DNA from: Cephalopachus bancanus
Lineage: Eukaryota > Chordata > Mammalia > Primates > Tarsiidae
Assembly (NCBI GenBank): GCA_027257055.1
Contig: JAPVLO010000059.1
Location: forward strand, 5,208,001 to 5,272,000
Direction: 5' to 3'
DNA: 64,000 bases
Shown here: one piece after another, positions 23,916 to 34,955 of the stretch
Position numbering within the stretch: the stretch's first letter is position 1
How the letters are laid out: every line of letters begins with the position of its first letter
Translations under genes and position numbers: made by a program
Notes under the pieces: model-generated
Database searches by the model: none
Seen by the model: only the letters and a program-made list of their open reading frames with translations
What the model was told of the DNA's origin: nothing

Positions 23916-24054
23916 ACTACCATCCCTGGAATCCAGTTACACCCGAGCTGCCTGATGATTCAGCCTTAATATCCAGCCCGAAGGAAAACTCTTTTTTTTT
24001 TCTGTAAGATGGCGATGAACTAGGCCTCCAACTTCTTACAGGAGAATGCTGTCA

Positions 24055-24890
24055 CTGTAGGATACATTTTCTTTTTATTATCTTTTATTTACACAAATAA
24101 TTTATGAATAAATTATTTTGAGGATAAAATTGCACTAAAGTAGCATAGATAAATTTCCAGTTTTTCCTGATTCATGCCCTAATTCCTACTTGTCTTCCTT
24201 GAGGAGTGGGTATATTGTAATTCTTTTATGCATTTATATGCTTTTTCATGTATATATATGGCCCTGGAAAACTAAATGATATGCTTGGGAGTCTTAAACA
24301 TAAATTATATCATTCCATATGCAATCTGAATTCAACCATAAATCACTGAAAATATGTTTTAGATATTTGTTTGTTGCATATAGACCTAAATCACTCATTG
24401 GAAAAGTTGCATGATATTGCACAGGATCAAATACAACAAAATTTATTTTACTGCTTCTCCTATTGTTTTCCCTTTTTTTGTGTGTTTCTTTCTTTTACGG
24501 ATAAGGCTAAAATAAACAGTCTCATACATGTCTCCGAGTGTTCTTCTAGGGTAAATACTAAAATGTATAATTATTGGGTCACAGAGAATGCAGATCTCCA
24601 AAGTAGCTGCTCATTTTGTATTATTCTTTTCATTCATGTTAGACAATGATTGTTTCTCTACAATGTTATGAAGCTGTGGTCAAACTTCATATTTGCTAAT
24701 TTAATGAAAAACAAATGGTATTCTATTGCTGTCACACTGTTAATAGACATTTCTGTTCATATCTTTTGTCTACTGAACATTTATTTTTATAATTGATTTG
24801 TAGGAGTTCTTTACATATTACAGTTACTAATTTTTGTCTTTTATCTATCTTATGAATATTTTATGGGCAGGTATATTTTAAATCTATTTT
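24055..24890 (-). mobile_element. Old L1 (L1ME-type) fragment
   Basis: The minus-orientation 3' region of an old L1: GGAAAAGTTGCATGATATTG, TATTGGGTCACAGAGAATG and GATTTGTAGGAGTTCTTTAC occur in the standard order. Highly diverged. Confidence 0.65.
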
Positions 24891-24989
24891 CTCTGTCAGA
24901 AATGTATATTAGCCAATACATTTCCACCACCACTCCCAAGATTATAGCACTAATAAATAGTAGGTACAAAATAGATATTTGTTCAGCTA

Positions 24990-25085
24990 TCAAATAAGCT
25001 TTGGAATAGGACAGACCTGAATTCAAATCGTATCTCTTCTGCTTTTTTACCAATGTGACTTTGAACAAGTCTTTCTTAGTTGAAT
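24990..25085 (+). mobile_element. MIR core fragment
   Basis: GGACAGACCTGAATTCAAAT then AATGTGACTTTGAACAAGTC is the forward MIR core. Confidence 0.6.
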
Positions 25086-26224
25086 GGTCCTGGCCTATGA
25101 TACATTTTATAATTATGTTTTCTGCTCACTCTACCTTTTAAAATTTTGATTATCATATTCTTGCCTCAACCCTACTCACTCTAACATAGAATTTATTGTA
25201 AATTAAGTCTGGTTTTGACACCATGCAAGGCATTATTACTAGAAAACCAGAAAACTCCACTCTCAGGAAGGATCTTGTGGTTTGGTCCCTGAAGGCAAAT
25301 ATTAAATGAAACTCTAAATGTACTTAACTTTTTGTTTCTGCTTTTTTAAAAAATAAGGCAATTGCATCTGTATTTTTTCTACTTTAAGATGGCAAAAGCT
25401 CTTACCTTTTCAGCAAATAATTCCCAACATTTCTGAATCAGAGGGGCCATTCAGCTTTCTTTCAAAGAAAAAGTGCTCCCTAGATTTCCCTAGGCAGTAA
25501 GTATACTAAATTGCTATAGGCTGCACTGCCAAGATATAATCAAATAAAGCTGAAACACTGGGTCTCATTTGGTTCAGAATCATTTCTCCAGAATTATAGC
25601 TCTAATGAATATAAACATGTTCAAGAATAAAAAATGCCTTAAGTATCCATGATTTTTAAAAATGTTAATAAAAGTAAATACCAACTACTAAAGCAATTCT
25701 GAGTATTCGTATCAGATAATGTTTGCAATTATCTCATATTTATGGGGTATAATTTATCAAATAATATCTTAAGTACAGACGGATACAGCCATAAAAATAT
25801 ACTTATTAAACATCTGCTCATCTATACCATCATATGAAAAGAAGTATGCTCTCATAACTCACACATGGTAGGTAATAATAGGTTTAAAAGTCCTAAAACA
25901 GACTTCCTTCAGACCTGACCACTGGTCATCAAACAACTATAATGTTTTACGGGGAAAAATATACCAGTTGCTCATTTCTGGCTCTAGTTTCCATGTTATT
26001 CAGGGAGAAATGGTAACCATTCTTTTTTGCCTAAACCAAAAGGCTACTGGAGATAATACTCCCAACTGCAATTTACATACCAATTCTTGCCTCTGTTGAA
26101 TTATTTTTTTATAATAAATTTCAGAAGTGGAAATAAACTTTTTTAAATGACTTTTTGTATGTGGTTTTTCCAAGTGTTTCTCCAGCAGGGTCACACACAG
26201 TTTTCATGTTGCTGGCAAACTATG
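25086..26224. other. AT-rich sequence, no recognised feature
   Basis: Over 1.1 kb with no repeat, ORF or motif that I can support. Confidence 0.3.
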
Positions 26225-26600
26225 TGTAGTAATAATAATGATGACAAAAATGCTAGCATCTGTTTATTTAGTGGTTGCTGTGTGCCAGGCACTGTGCTAA
26301 GCACTTTACACATGGTATCTTATCTGAAACTCACAACAATCTTGTGCAGTAGGTACCATGATTATGCCTATTTTCAATTGGAGATGATGAATTTCAGAGA
26401 ATCAGAGGGTCAGAATAAGATGTCTAAGATCACACAGCTCATGTGTGCTATTGCCGTCTTCCCATTACATGTGAAATAATACTAATAAATAGCAATGATA
26501 GATAACAAGCATTGCAAGTTTAACACACACCAAGTGTTGTACATATATTACATTACATATTACAGATACATTATATTTTTCAACATGTGTGGCTTTATCA
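26225..26600 (-). mobile_element. MIR element plus a second partial copy
   Basis: GTGTGCCAGGCACTGTGCTA, TAAGCACTTTACACATGG, AACTCACAACAATCTTGTGC and the ATCACACAGCTC end form a good reversed MIR to about 26440. A weaker reversed copy follows to about 26600. Confidence 0.8.
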
Positions 26601-26794
26601 CTATAACTTTATCTGCATTGGGTTTCATACCTTAATTTTCCTTTCTTCTTTTTTTTATCTAGTGTACAAAAAATTATTTCTTGGGACTTTAATTTTGGGG
26701 GAAGGGGATTTAAATTTTTTTTTTTAATTTTAATTGTAAAGATGAGTATCTCTTCTATTTTATAGCTTCAGTTATTAAAATTTTACAAATGCAT

Positions 26795-26935
26795 TGGATC
26801 TATCTAAAGCCCAGCTCTCTGTTTTACTTCATCTCTGTACCTCAATTTCCTCATTTCTCGTGAGGATTAAATGAGTGAGAATGTGTAAGGCATTCAGAGC
26901 AGCATCTGCCCCATAGAAAGCAGCCTAATCTTGAC
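26795..26935 (+). mobile_element. MIR 3' fragment
   Basis: CTGTACCTCAATTTCCTCAT, GTGAGGATTAAATGAGTGAG and GCATCTGCCCCATAG follow the forward MIR order. Confidence 0.7.
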
Positions 26936-27940
26936 AGCGATTACCTAATAATAACCACACAAGCACAATTGAACATCTATAGTTGAACTCCTGACCTGAC
27001 AGGGACCAGCTATGACTTGTTTTATATTTACTTCCTTGAGATGATTACAGCTGCACATTGTATATAGTCCGTTGTATGACACCCACTTCACAATTAATTA
27101 ATTCTGGAGTTGGTATGCCCTCTCTAAAAAAGGACTCTCTAATTGCCCTTCAAATCAGTGATTCATCCATATCACAAGGTTCCTCAAGATCTTGCTTCCT
27201 CGAAAAGCTATTAGCCTAAAAATGAAACTTCAAGAGCTCCCTTTCTGACAAAACAAGTTTCATAAAAGTGAAACCCGAGGAAGAAAATTATAAAACCAAC
27301 TCTGTGAACAAGTCAATAGCCCAGGTCTAGGGGGAGAGTAGAGCGAAAAAGTTTTCAGTCACTCCTTCCCAAAACATCCTAAATCAGTATCCCTTTCAGA
27401 AATATTAGTTTGGGTATCATCCTTTTTTAGGCAACAACTTCAGTTCCCATATTGGCAATATCCTTTGTCTTAACATATCAAGAACACTCTTGGGTAAATC
27501 TCTGGGTGTCAGGTCTTTAGATTGAAAAGATGTGTGAGAGAAGGCCAAATACTCCCTCCAGCTTAGGAACCATCGATACTTAAAATCTAACAAAGAGGCA
27601 AACCATAGAATTTAAATATTTCATACCTATGTTTTATTTTGCTTGATTTCCTATAAGAACTCTCTGTCTGTAACTACAGGCTTCTCAAGGACCAGATAGA
27701 ATAAGGGGGGACGGGCTAAAACCTTAAAGACATTGACATAAAAAACATGGTAGTGGAGGGGCAGAGAAGGATGTACTCCAAGGCTTCAGGGAGGGAGGGA
27801 AGAGAAAGTACTATACTGGGGGACAAGGTATATGGACATTGTTTTGGCATTACTATTTACTGAGACCCAGAGCCAACCACCTAACTTCTCTTCAGAGTCA
27901 CAGACCAAGAAAATGAGAGAGCTGATTTAAATGGTAGCTT
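26936..27940. other. Unique sequence, no recognised feature
   Basis: About 1 kb without an identifiable repeat. There is a short CCAGGTCTAGGGGGAG patch but no coding signal. Confidence 0.3.
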
Positions 27941-28089
27941 TAAACTCCTTAATTTTTTTTTTATTTTAAAGATGTTGGTGGGGTACGGTTCAGGGTTAGG
28001 TATATAAATGTTCATTATAGAGGAACCCTTGTTGATAAGGTGTGCACCTCCCTCCCCTAGTAGTTTCCCACTATTGCCAATCCCTTTCT

Positions 28090-28939
28090 CTTTTTTTGGT
28101 TACCCAGTGCATATAAAAGTTATATTTATACTCTACTGTAGCCTATTAAGTGTGTAATAGCATTGTCTAAAAATGTGCACATCTTAATTTAAAATATTGA
28201 AAAAAATGCTGACAATCAAATGAGTCTTCAGCAAGTCGTCCTTTTGCTGGTGGAGGGTCTTGCCTTGATGTTGAGAGTGGCTGATAATCAGGGTGGTGCT
28301 TCCTGAAGCCTGGGGTGGCTGTGTCAATTTCTTAAAATAAGACAACAATGAAGTTTGCCACATTGATTGACTCTACCTTTCATGAAAGACGTTTCTATAG
28401 CATGTGATGCTGTTTGAAAGCATTTTACCCACAGCAGAATATCTTTCAAAATTGGAGTCAGGCCGGGCGCAGTGGCTCAAGTCTGTAATCCCAGCATTTT
28501 GGGAGACCGAGGTGAGAGGATTGCCTAAGTTCAGGGGTTCGAGACCAGCCTAGGCAACTTGGTGAGACCTTGTCTCTACAATATATCAAAACATAAGCCA
28601 GGCGTGGTAGCATGCACCTGTGGTTCCAGCTGCTTGGGAGGCTGAGGCGGAAGGATCGCCTGAGCCCAGCATGTCGAGGCTGCAGTGATTGTGAGCATGC
28701 CACCATACTCCAACTTGGACAACAGAGAGAAACTCTGACTCAAAAAAAAACCCTAAAAAGCCACTTGGAGTCAATCTCTCAAACTCTGTCACTGCTTTAT
28801 CCACTCAGTTTATGTAATACTCTAAATCCACTGTTATCATTTCAATGATGTTCATAGCACCTTCTCCAGGAGCAGATTCCATCTCAAGAAACCACCTTTT
28901 TTGCCACTTTCATCCATAGAAGCAATTCTTCATCTCCAG
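28090..28939 (-). mobile_element. Tigger1 fragment inserted in the L1 3' UTR
   Basis: It starts at the subterminal TTTTTTTGGTTACCCAGTGC of Tigger1 and continues in step with 5250-5760. It has neither terminal inverted repeat. The flanking L1 sequence carries TCCCTTTCT at both 28081-28089 and 28940-28948, like a target-site duplication. An Alu interrupts it at 28461-28764. Confidence 0.82.
28461..28764 (+). mobile_element. Alu element (older dimeric type) with 9-bp target duplication
   Basis: A full-length dimer starting GGCCGGGCGCAGTGGCTCA. The target duplication TTGGAGTCA lies at 28452-28460 and 28765-28773. Tigger1 continues across it. Confidence 0.93.
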
Positions 28940-29171
28940 TCCCTTTCTTACAGTATTATAATAGTTGTTCAAGGTCCGCTTATGAGTGAGAACATGCAGT
29001 ACTCAGTTCTTTGTTTCTGTGATGAATCACTCAGTATTATAGACTCTAAGTTCATCTAAATCGCCACAAAGTTCATAATTTTGTCCTTCTTTATGGCTGC
29101 ATAATATTCCATCATGTATATGTACACATTTTTTTATCCAGGCCTCTTTTGATGTGCAGCATGATTGGTTC

Positions 29172-29431
29172 AATCAGTAACTCAAAAAACCCAACAGATG
29201 CTGGAGAGGATGGGGAGAAAAGGGAACACGTCTACACTGCTGGAGTGTAAACTAGTGCAGCCTCTGTGGAAAACAGTGTGGCGATTCCTAAAAGATCTAA
29301 AAATCTATCTTCCACATGACCCCATAATCCCCCCTCTGGGAATATACCCGGAGGAACTCAAATCACTCTAAAAAAGATACCCGGACACTCATGTTTATTG
29401 CAACATTATTCACAATAACAAAAACATGGAA
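29172..29431 (+). pseudogene. Inverted L1 ORF2 C-terminal fragment
   Basis: The plus-strand frame 29165-29371 includes KDLKIYLPHDPIIPPLGIYP, the conserved stretch before the L1 ORF2 C-terminal YTMEYYAA block. It is the inverted 5' portion of the twin-primed insertion. Confidence 0.88.
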
Positions 29432-29443
29432 TAAACTCTTCAA

Positions 29444-29774
29444 ATGAAGTAGAACCCTTAAAAAAAATCTTAGCTGAAACTCTGGAATATAAAATGACTA
29501 GAAATTGAGCTACTGTGTTTAAAATAGAACTGAGGGACCCAGAGTTCTACCTATTTGCCTCTCTTTCACTCATTATTCCTTTCCTTCCTTTCCCCTCACC
29601 AATCCCTCTCTCATTCTCCTCGTTCTGGCAGCTTCTGTGACACTTTTGAAGAACATTTGGACCCAGAGAATCACAGTTATAAAACCATTGCATTCAGCAG
29701 TTCCTAAGCTCTTACTAGCTCTAAAGTTCTATGATATCAGAAGCCAAGTCAATACTATGCCATCTAGAATGGTA
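29444..29774. other. No recognised feature
   Basis: Unique sequence with a short T/C-rich patch near 29560-29620. Confidence 0.3.
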
Positions 29775-29950
29775 TAGAAGAAAGACTATCAACTTTGACA
29801 TTAGGCAGACTTGGGTTTCAATCTATGCTCTGCCATTGACTAGCTATATGACTTTCAACACAGAATGTATCTTCTCTGTAAAAACCCTCTTTCCATCTGA
29901 AAAATGGTGAAGAAGATAGCTTCCTAAAAGTATGATTATAGCCCATAAGA
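29775..29950 (+). mobile_element. MIR element
   Basis: TAGGCAGACTTGGGTTTCAA, CTGCCATTGACTAGCTATAT and CATCTGAAAAATGG are the forward MIR blocks. Confidence 0.8.
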
Positions 29951-31013
29951 GTATTCAAGAGATTTAATTCTCTTCTCTTTTGTGTAATAATGATTGTCTT
30001 TGATGAAAATAAAAGGCGACATTGAGACAAGCATATAAATAGCTTCAGCAAAGAAATCATTTTGGGATATGCAACGGAATCATGACATAATAAAAAACAG
30101 AACCTCCAATTATTTAGAGATGAAGAGAGGAAGGAGAAGCTGACCACTGTTCTAAAGTGGGTGTGGTAAGAAGGAGGGGCAAAAGGTTTTTTGAGAAAAA
30201 CTTTGGGTAAAAATGATCAAGTGACTAACTTGCTTGTGGGAACATGGCTCACCCATGTTTGATTGTCCTTTTTGGCCTTCTGTAAATGAAGTCAGCTCCC
30301 AAATAAAGAAGGGGTTTTCAATCCAAAAGGTGACAAAGTTGGCTACATCAGTAGAGCGTGAGAAGTATCTTAGACATGTTCAGTTTGAGGATTTTGAGTT
30401 AACAGTAAAAGCAAATGGAAATGTAGGCTCCAATAACAAAAGCATGATGTCTAGAACAAAGGGATTTGTTCTTTTTACTCTCTGCTCCTTCAGAGGAGCA
30501 TGGAGAACAAATTTGAATCTGCCACTTTGACATATACATTCAGAAGAATATACTTAGGTAATAGTAACTAAACGATGAGGGAATTCAATCACATTTTCTG
30601 AGGAATGTTTGTGGGACTCCAGATGTTGAATGGGAAAAGGATGAGGCCTAGGTTATAGCTGGCTTCTGCTATCTGAAGAGAAGTTGCATCTGTTCGGATT
30701 TTCTTAGTGCATGCTACAGAATGAACTCCAACTGACTTAAGCAGAAGGACCATTATGGAAAACGTACCTTAAGCTCACAGACTTGGCAGGAAGGATGGAA
30801 ACCCAGGCTGTGGAATAAGCAGAAACTAAGACACTTCATGGGCTAGAAAGTAAGAACACATCACTGCTCTTACAGAAGAAAAAGCTTCATCAGGATCTAT
30901 GGCTGCAATGAAGGGGTGCAAAATATTGGACTTTGCATCATTTAAGATTCAGATTTCTGGAAGAGAACATCTATTAGATCAGAGTAAGTCACAGTGCCTG
31001 CTGCATCGAGCAG
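29951..31013. other. Unique sequence with a 98-codon open frame
   Basis: The plus-strand frame 30234-30530 opens with ATG and has 98 codons. I recognise no domain, and no repeat covers it. No splice or promoter signal supports it, so I leave it as unassigned and probably chance. Confidence 0.25.
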
Positions 31014-31368
31014 TGTCTTAGCTTATTTGGAGGTGCTATAACAAAATACCATACAATGGGTAGTTTACAACAATGGAAACTTATTCCTACATTTCTAAAG
31101 GATAGAAGTTCAAATCAAGAAACCAGCAGATTCAGTGTCTGGTGAGGGCCCACTTCTTGTAGCCAGCACCTTCTTGCCGCATCCTTCCATAGTGGAAGGG
31201 AGCTTTCTGGGGCCTCTTTTATAAGGGCACTAATATCATTTGTGAGAGCTCTGCTCTTATGATCTAATCACGTCCCAAAAGACCCCGCCTCTTAATACTA
31301 CTATCACATTGGGGATTGGTTTAAACATGGGACTTTTCAGGGGTACAAACTTTCAGATCATAGCAATG
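31014..31368 (+). mobile_element. MaLR/ERVL-type LTR remnant
   Basis: It begins TGTCTTAGCTTATTTGGAGG, continues GCTATAACAAAATACCAT and ends near TCAGATCATAGCA, so it has TG...CA boundaries. The interior GTCTGGTGAGGGCCCAC and TTATAAGGGCACTAATATCA match mammalian MaLR-like LTRs as I know them. Solo LTR; no internal retroviral genes are visible. Confidence 0.65.
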
Positions 31369-31589
31369 GGTAAGGAGGATCTGACTTGTGTTAAACTAAA
31401 TTGTTGTGCCAACACTTTACTCCTTCCCAAGTAACAGAACTATTCATCCACAGTCTTTGCCATATCTTTGTGGTTTCTCCTACTAAAATATGAGAGGAGA
31501 TCCCCAAAATGGAATTAATTGTTAGAGAATGGATCCCTCATCATTCTAGAAACCCATCCGCATCAGTGTACCAGCTAGCGTTGTTGTGA

Positions 31590-32036
31590 GAGGCTGCATT
31601 TGGCTTCAGTGAAATTTCTTTTGGAGATTCTTTCAACATGTTTGCCCATTTCATCATGGGAGATTTAAAAACGCACCTGCCCACACCACACTGACAGTTC
31701 AGCAGTTTTTGACCAAAAACTGCATGAACCCCATTCCCCCACCCTCCCTAGTCACTGACGTTGTCCCGAGCAAGTTTTTTTGTTTCCCTGGACAAAAAAA
31801 GTTCTCAAAGGGAAACATGTTACCCGTGTGGAAGAGGTGAAATAAAGAATGGCAGAGGCACTAAAAGGCATCAAAACTGACGATTTCAAAAACCGTTTTG
31901 AGCAGTGGAAAAAGCATCTCAATAGGTACATTGCATCAAACAGAGAGTTCTTTGAAGGTGACTGAAGTTTAAACATGTTAGAATAAATACACAATTCTTA
32001 CAAATAAATTTGAGTTTTGGGGTGCCACCCTTGTAT
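31590..32036 (+). pseudogene. Mariner-family transposase C-terminal fragment, dead
   Basis: The plus strand encodes AHTTLTVQQFLTKNCM, then a block equivalent to the mariner HPPYSPDLAPSD motif. Here it reads PPPSLVTDVVPSKFF, so the final catalytic Asp is Lys. A frameshift follows, and then VEEVK is stopped by TAA. Next comes MAEALKGIKTDDF, RFEQWKKHLNRYIASN and a terminal FEGD stop at 31963-31965. The sequence ends near CCACCCTTGTA (about 32034), which resembles a mariner inverted repeat. In the family this enzyme cuts and pastes its own element at TA sites. Most of the N-terminal part is missing or unrecognisable. Subfamily is uncertain. Confidence 0.75.
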
Positions 32037-32038
32037 AT

Positions 32039-32451
32039 TTTCTTGCATCTTGCCTTTGTATTGAACCATGTAACTTCCTTCGGCTGAATAAATGATGTAG
32101 AAGTGGAAGTGTGTTGGTTCCTAGTCTGAATCTTAAAAGACTTCTCCTACTTTTGCTCATTCTTTTGTGCTTATGCCATTTCCATGAGAAGAAAAATGCC
32201 TCAGCCAGCCTTTTATTCAGTGGGAATGAGAGTCAAATGAGGCAGAGTCACCCAGGTGAGCCAGTCCCCAACCCATTCAATAGAAAAATGAACCAGCTCA
32301 GCTAAGATGAACAGAGCTATCCCTGCTGACCTATAGATGTGCAAATAAAAGGATGCTAATACTAGAATGAAAATAAGGTTCATGGCTCTTATACATCAAC
32401 AGCTAACTGACACATGGCCTTTTCTGCTTCGTGTCTTCTTAGTAAGATACA
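32039..32451. other. No recognised feature
   Basis: A leucine-rich 64-codon frame at 32111-32305 looks like chance. No repeat was identified. Confidence 0.25.
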
Positions 32452-32990
32452 GTGTATTCGTTATCTATTGCTGCATAACAAAACATTCCTAAATTTAAAG
32501 TCTTCAAACAAGAATACACATTTAGTATCCCACAGAGATTTTGTGGGTTAAGTCCAGAAGTAAATTAGCTGGGAAGGTCTAACATGAGCTTGTGCGTGAG
32601 ACTTCAGTCAAGATGTCAGCCATGACCGCAGTCACCTGAAGAGCTGGGTGATCTGCTTCCAAGATGGGTTACTTACATGAACGGCAAGTTAGAATGCCTT
32701 ACTTCCTTGTCACATGGCTTGCTCCATAAGGCTGCTTGTATGTTCTCAGAACACAGTAGCTGATACTCTCCTAAGCCAGAAATTTCCCCAAGAGAGAGAT
32801 CAAGGAAAAAGCCAGAAAACCATTTTTGGGATAACCTGAGAAATTCCACACAGTCACTGTCATGACGCTCTGTTCATTTAAGAAGAGACACCTAATTTAG
32901 CCCACACCTAATGGGAGGAGAATTAGGCTCTACCACTCAAAGGAAGGAGTATCAAATAATTCATGGAAATACGTTAAAACCACCACAGGC
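32452..32990 (+). mobile_element. Old LTR (MLT/ERVL-like) remnant
   Basis: TGTATTCGTTATCTATTGCT, then GCATAACAAAACATTCC starts a block whose later parts (CACATGGCTTGCTCCATAAG, AGAGACACCTAATTTAGCCC) and CACCACA end match a widespread mammalian LTR type. The segments at 52398-52925 and 56720-57185 have the same opening. Confidence 0.55.
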
Positions 32991-33085
32991 AGATACGAGA
33001 TTAAGTCATCATTGAATTGAACAAAATGGAGGACAGGTAATTTCCTAAAATAAAATAAGAATGCTGTAGCAGGAAGAAGGGGAAG

Positions 33086-33418
33086 CAGAGCGTTCTTTCT
33101 TTTTCTTACTCTCTTTCTTCTCCTCTCTCTCTCTCTCTCTCTCTCTTTCTTTTTCTCTCAGTCAGAATCTCACTCTGTTATCTAGGCTGGAATGCAGTGG
33201 CACAATCACTGTTGCCTAGACCCCCTGGACTCAGGAAATCCTTCTGTTTCAGCCTCCCAAGTAGCTGGGAATATAGGTGCATGCCACCTCACATGGCTTA
33301 TTTATTTATTTTTTTTGTAGAGATGAGGGCTCACTCTCAAACTCCTGGACTCAAGCAGTCCTCCCACTTTGGCCTGCCAAAGTACTGGGATTACAGGTGT
33401 GAGTCACCATGGCCAGCA
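33086..33418 (-). mobile_element. Alu element, older type, with pyrimidine-rich tail
   Basis: A reversed dimeric Alu from about 33165 to 33418. Its A-tail (left side here) has become a CT-rich tract that includes (CT)n at 33123-33147. Flanking CAGAGCGTTCTT and CAGAGCAATCTT look like a target duplication. Confidence 0.88.
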
Positions 33419-34270
33419 CCAGAGCAATCTTAATTAAATAGGATTAGGGTCAGTGTGTGTAAGATTGATAGTGAGACAGAATGGTTTAACATATTTGATG
33501 GAAAGCCCTCCGAGGTTGTCAAGAAGAAAAGCGAAGTTGGTGGTAGAGTTAAGTAACGGCAGAGGCAAGGTAAGGGTACAGGAATTAGGTAAAATACACT
33601 AGAAATATCTAATTATGATGCTAACAAGAGGCTCCATTTTGAGAGGGAGTGGGTTTATAAAACCTACAGTGCTTTGAGGTCTATCCTGCAAAAGGAAAGA
33701 GGAAGAGACATAAAGAGATGGAACCCATGCACTCATAAAAGTATTATGAGGAAATCTATGAGGGGAGCTACAAATGAGATGGCAAAACAAGTACCAAGAA
33801 GATAATTGGATTTGCTGATGAGTGGCCTGCAGGTGTGTGGGCACTCAACAGTCCAGCCACGAATGAAATAAATGCTTGATGAGAGCCATTCAGTTAAGAG
33901 CATGCAATTGCCATGGTCAATTAGAAGTAAGAAGAAAAGGGTGGTGATGATCATTAATGCTGCATCCCAGTGAGGCTAGTAAGTGTACTGCAGTCACAGG
34001 CCATGCTGTTATGGAGAGTCAGCCTAAAAGAATGGAGAAAGAGCAAGGGGCTGGGTCACAACACCAAAAAGCATCGTTATCTGCACACTGGCTTCCCCAG
34101 TCCTGCTCTGTTTGAGGTGGTAATAGAGAACTTTCTTAGAGAGTCATGAGTCTAGCCCAGAGCAGAAACCAAACTGTAGGATCAGGTTAATGACAGAACA
34201 GAAGACTTTATTCTGTCATAAGGGGGTGGCACATACCTGATACTGTGCCTGTGTTCCTGGTGGACGTCAC
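33419..34270. other. No recognised feature
   Basis: Unique sequence. Overlapping minus-strand frames at 33599-33954 show no domain. Confidence 0.3.
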
Positions 34271-34399
34271 TGGGTGACTGTCGTTTTTTTGCAGAGCCTG
34301 AGTATGGCCTTGGAAATCCTTATGGGAGACAAAATCGTGCTCCAAACACAGTCAGAAGCAGGGAGGAAGAATGTGAAGAAGACACTCCCGAAATCAGCC

Positions 34400-34616
34400 A
34401 CCACTGACAGTTTGGGCTGGATAATTCTTTGTTGTGGGGGCTGTACTGTACATTGTGGAATGTTGAGCAATATCCCACCCTCTGAACACCAGTAGCACTC
34501 CCCCACCCCAAGTCATGACAATAAAAAATGTCTCCAGGCATCATCAAATGTCCCTGGGGGCTGGGGTAGAAGGTTGAGGGGAAAGAGGCAGAATCTCCTT
34601 CAGTTGAGAGTCACTG
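34400..34616 (-). mobile_element. MER5A-like hAT-Charlie element
   Basis: TTTGGGCTGGATAATTCTTT, GTGGAATGTTGAGCAATATC, AAAAATGTCTCCAGGCATCA and the closing TTGAGAGTCACTGCTCT match MER5A in reverse. It is a non-autonomous DNA transposon with no coding capacity. Confidence 0.82.
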
Positions 34617-34955
34617 CTCTAGATGATAAAAATCAGAGGGTGGACAGTCAATACAAATTTCAGTATCCATCTCAAAAGTAAGTTAGTATTTTATAGCCCA
34701 GGGTTCATGTCGATAAGAACATAAAGAGTTCTGAAGACTCCAACCTTTTGTCACTTTTGTCTGTATTGATTTCTCTTTATGGCAAAATCTTAACAGGAAA
34801 AGGTCTAGCCTATTTAGACTGTGGACATAGCTGGAGAAACTCCTTCCCGTTCTAACAACTCCAGACAGAGGAAGAGGCGAGAGTGTGGATTGCACCCCTC
34901 ACTGAAGGAGCTGGAAACATAGGGAACTGTAAGGCATAGGCCAGTCCTACCTTCA
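34617..34955. other. No recognised feature
   Basis: Unique sequence. Confidence 0.3.

Larger units (their letters stand above)
27953..29431 (-). mobile_element. Twin-primed (5'-inverted) L1 with target duplications
   Basis: The minus-strand 3' part (T-run at 27953, 3' UTR, ORF2 end up to about 29171) is followed by a plus-strand segment (29172-29431) encoding the part of ORF2 immediately upstream. The two pieces abut in L1 coordinates near the ACATGGAA/CCAATCATG join. Flanking repeats TAAACTCCTTAA (27941-27952) and TAAACTCTTCAA (29432-29443) differ at two bases and mark the target duplication. This is the classic twin-priming structure. A Tigger1 fragment interrupts the 3' UTR. Confidence 0.9.
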
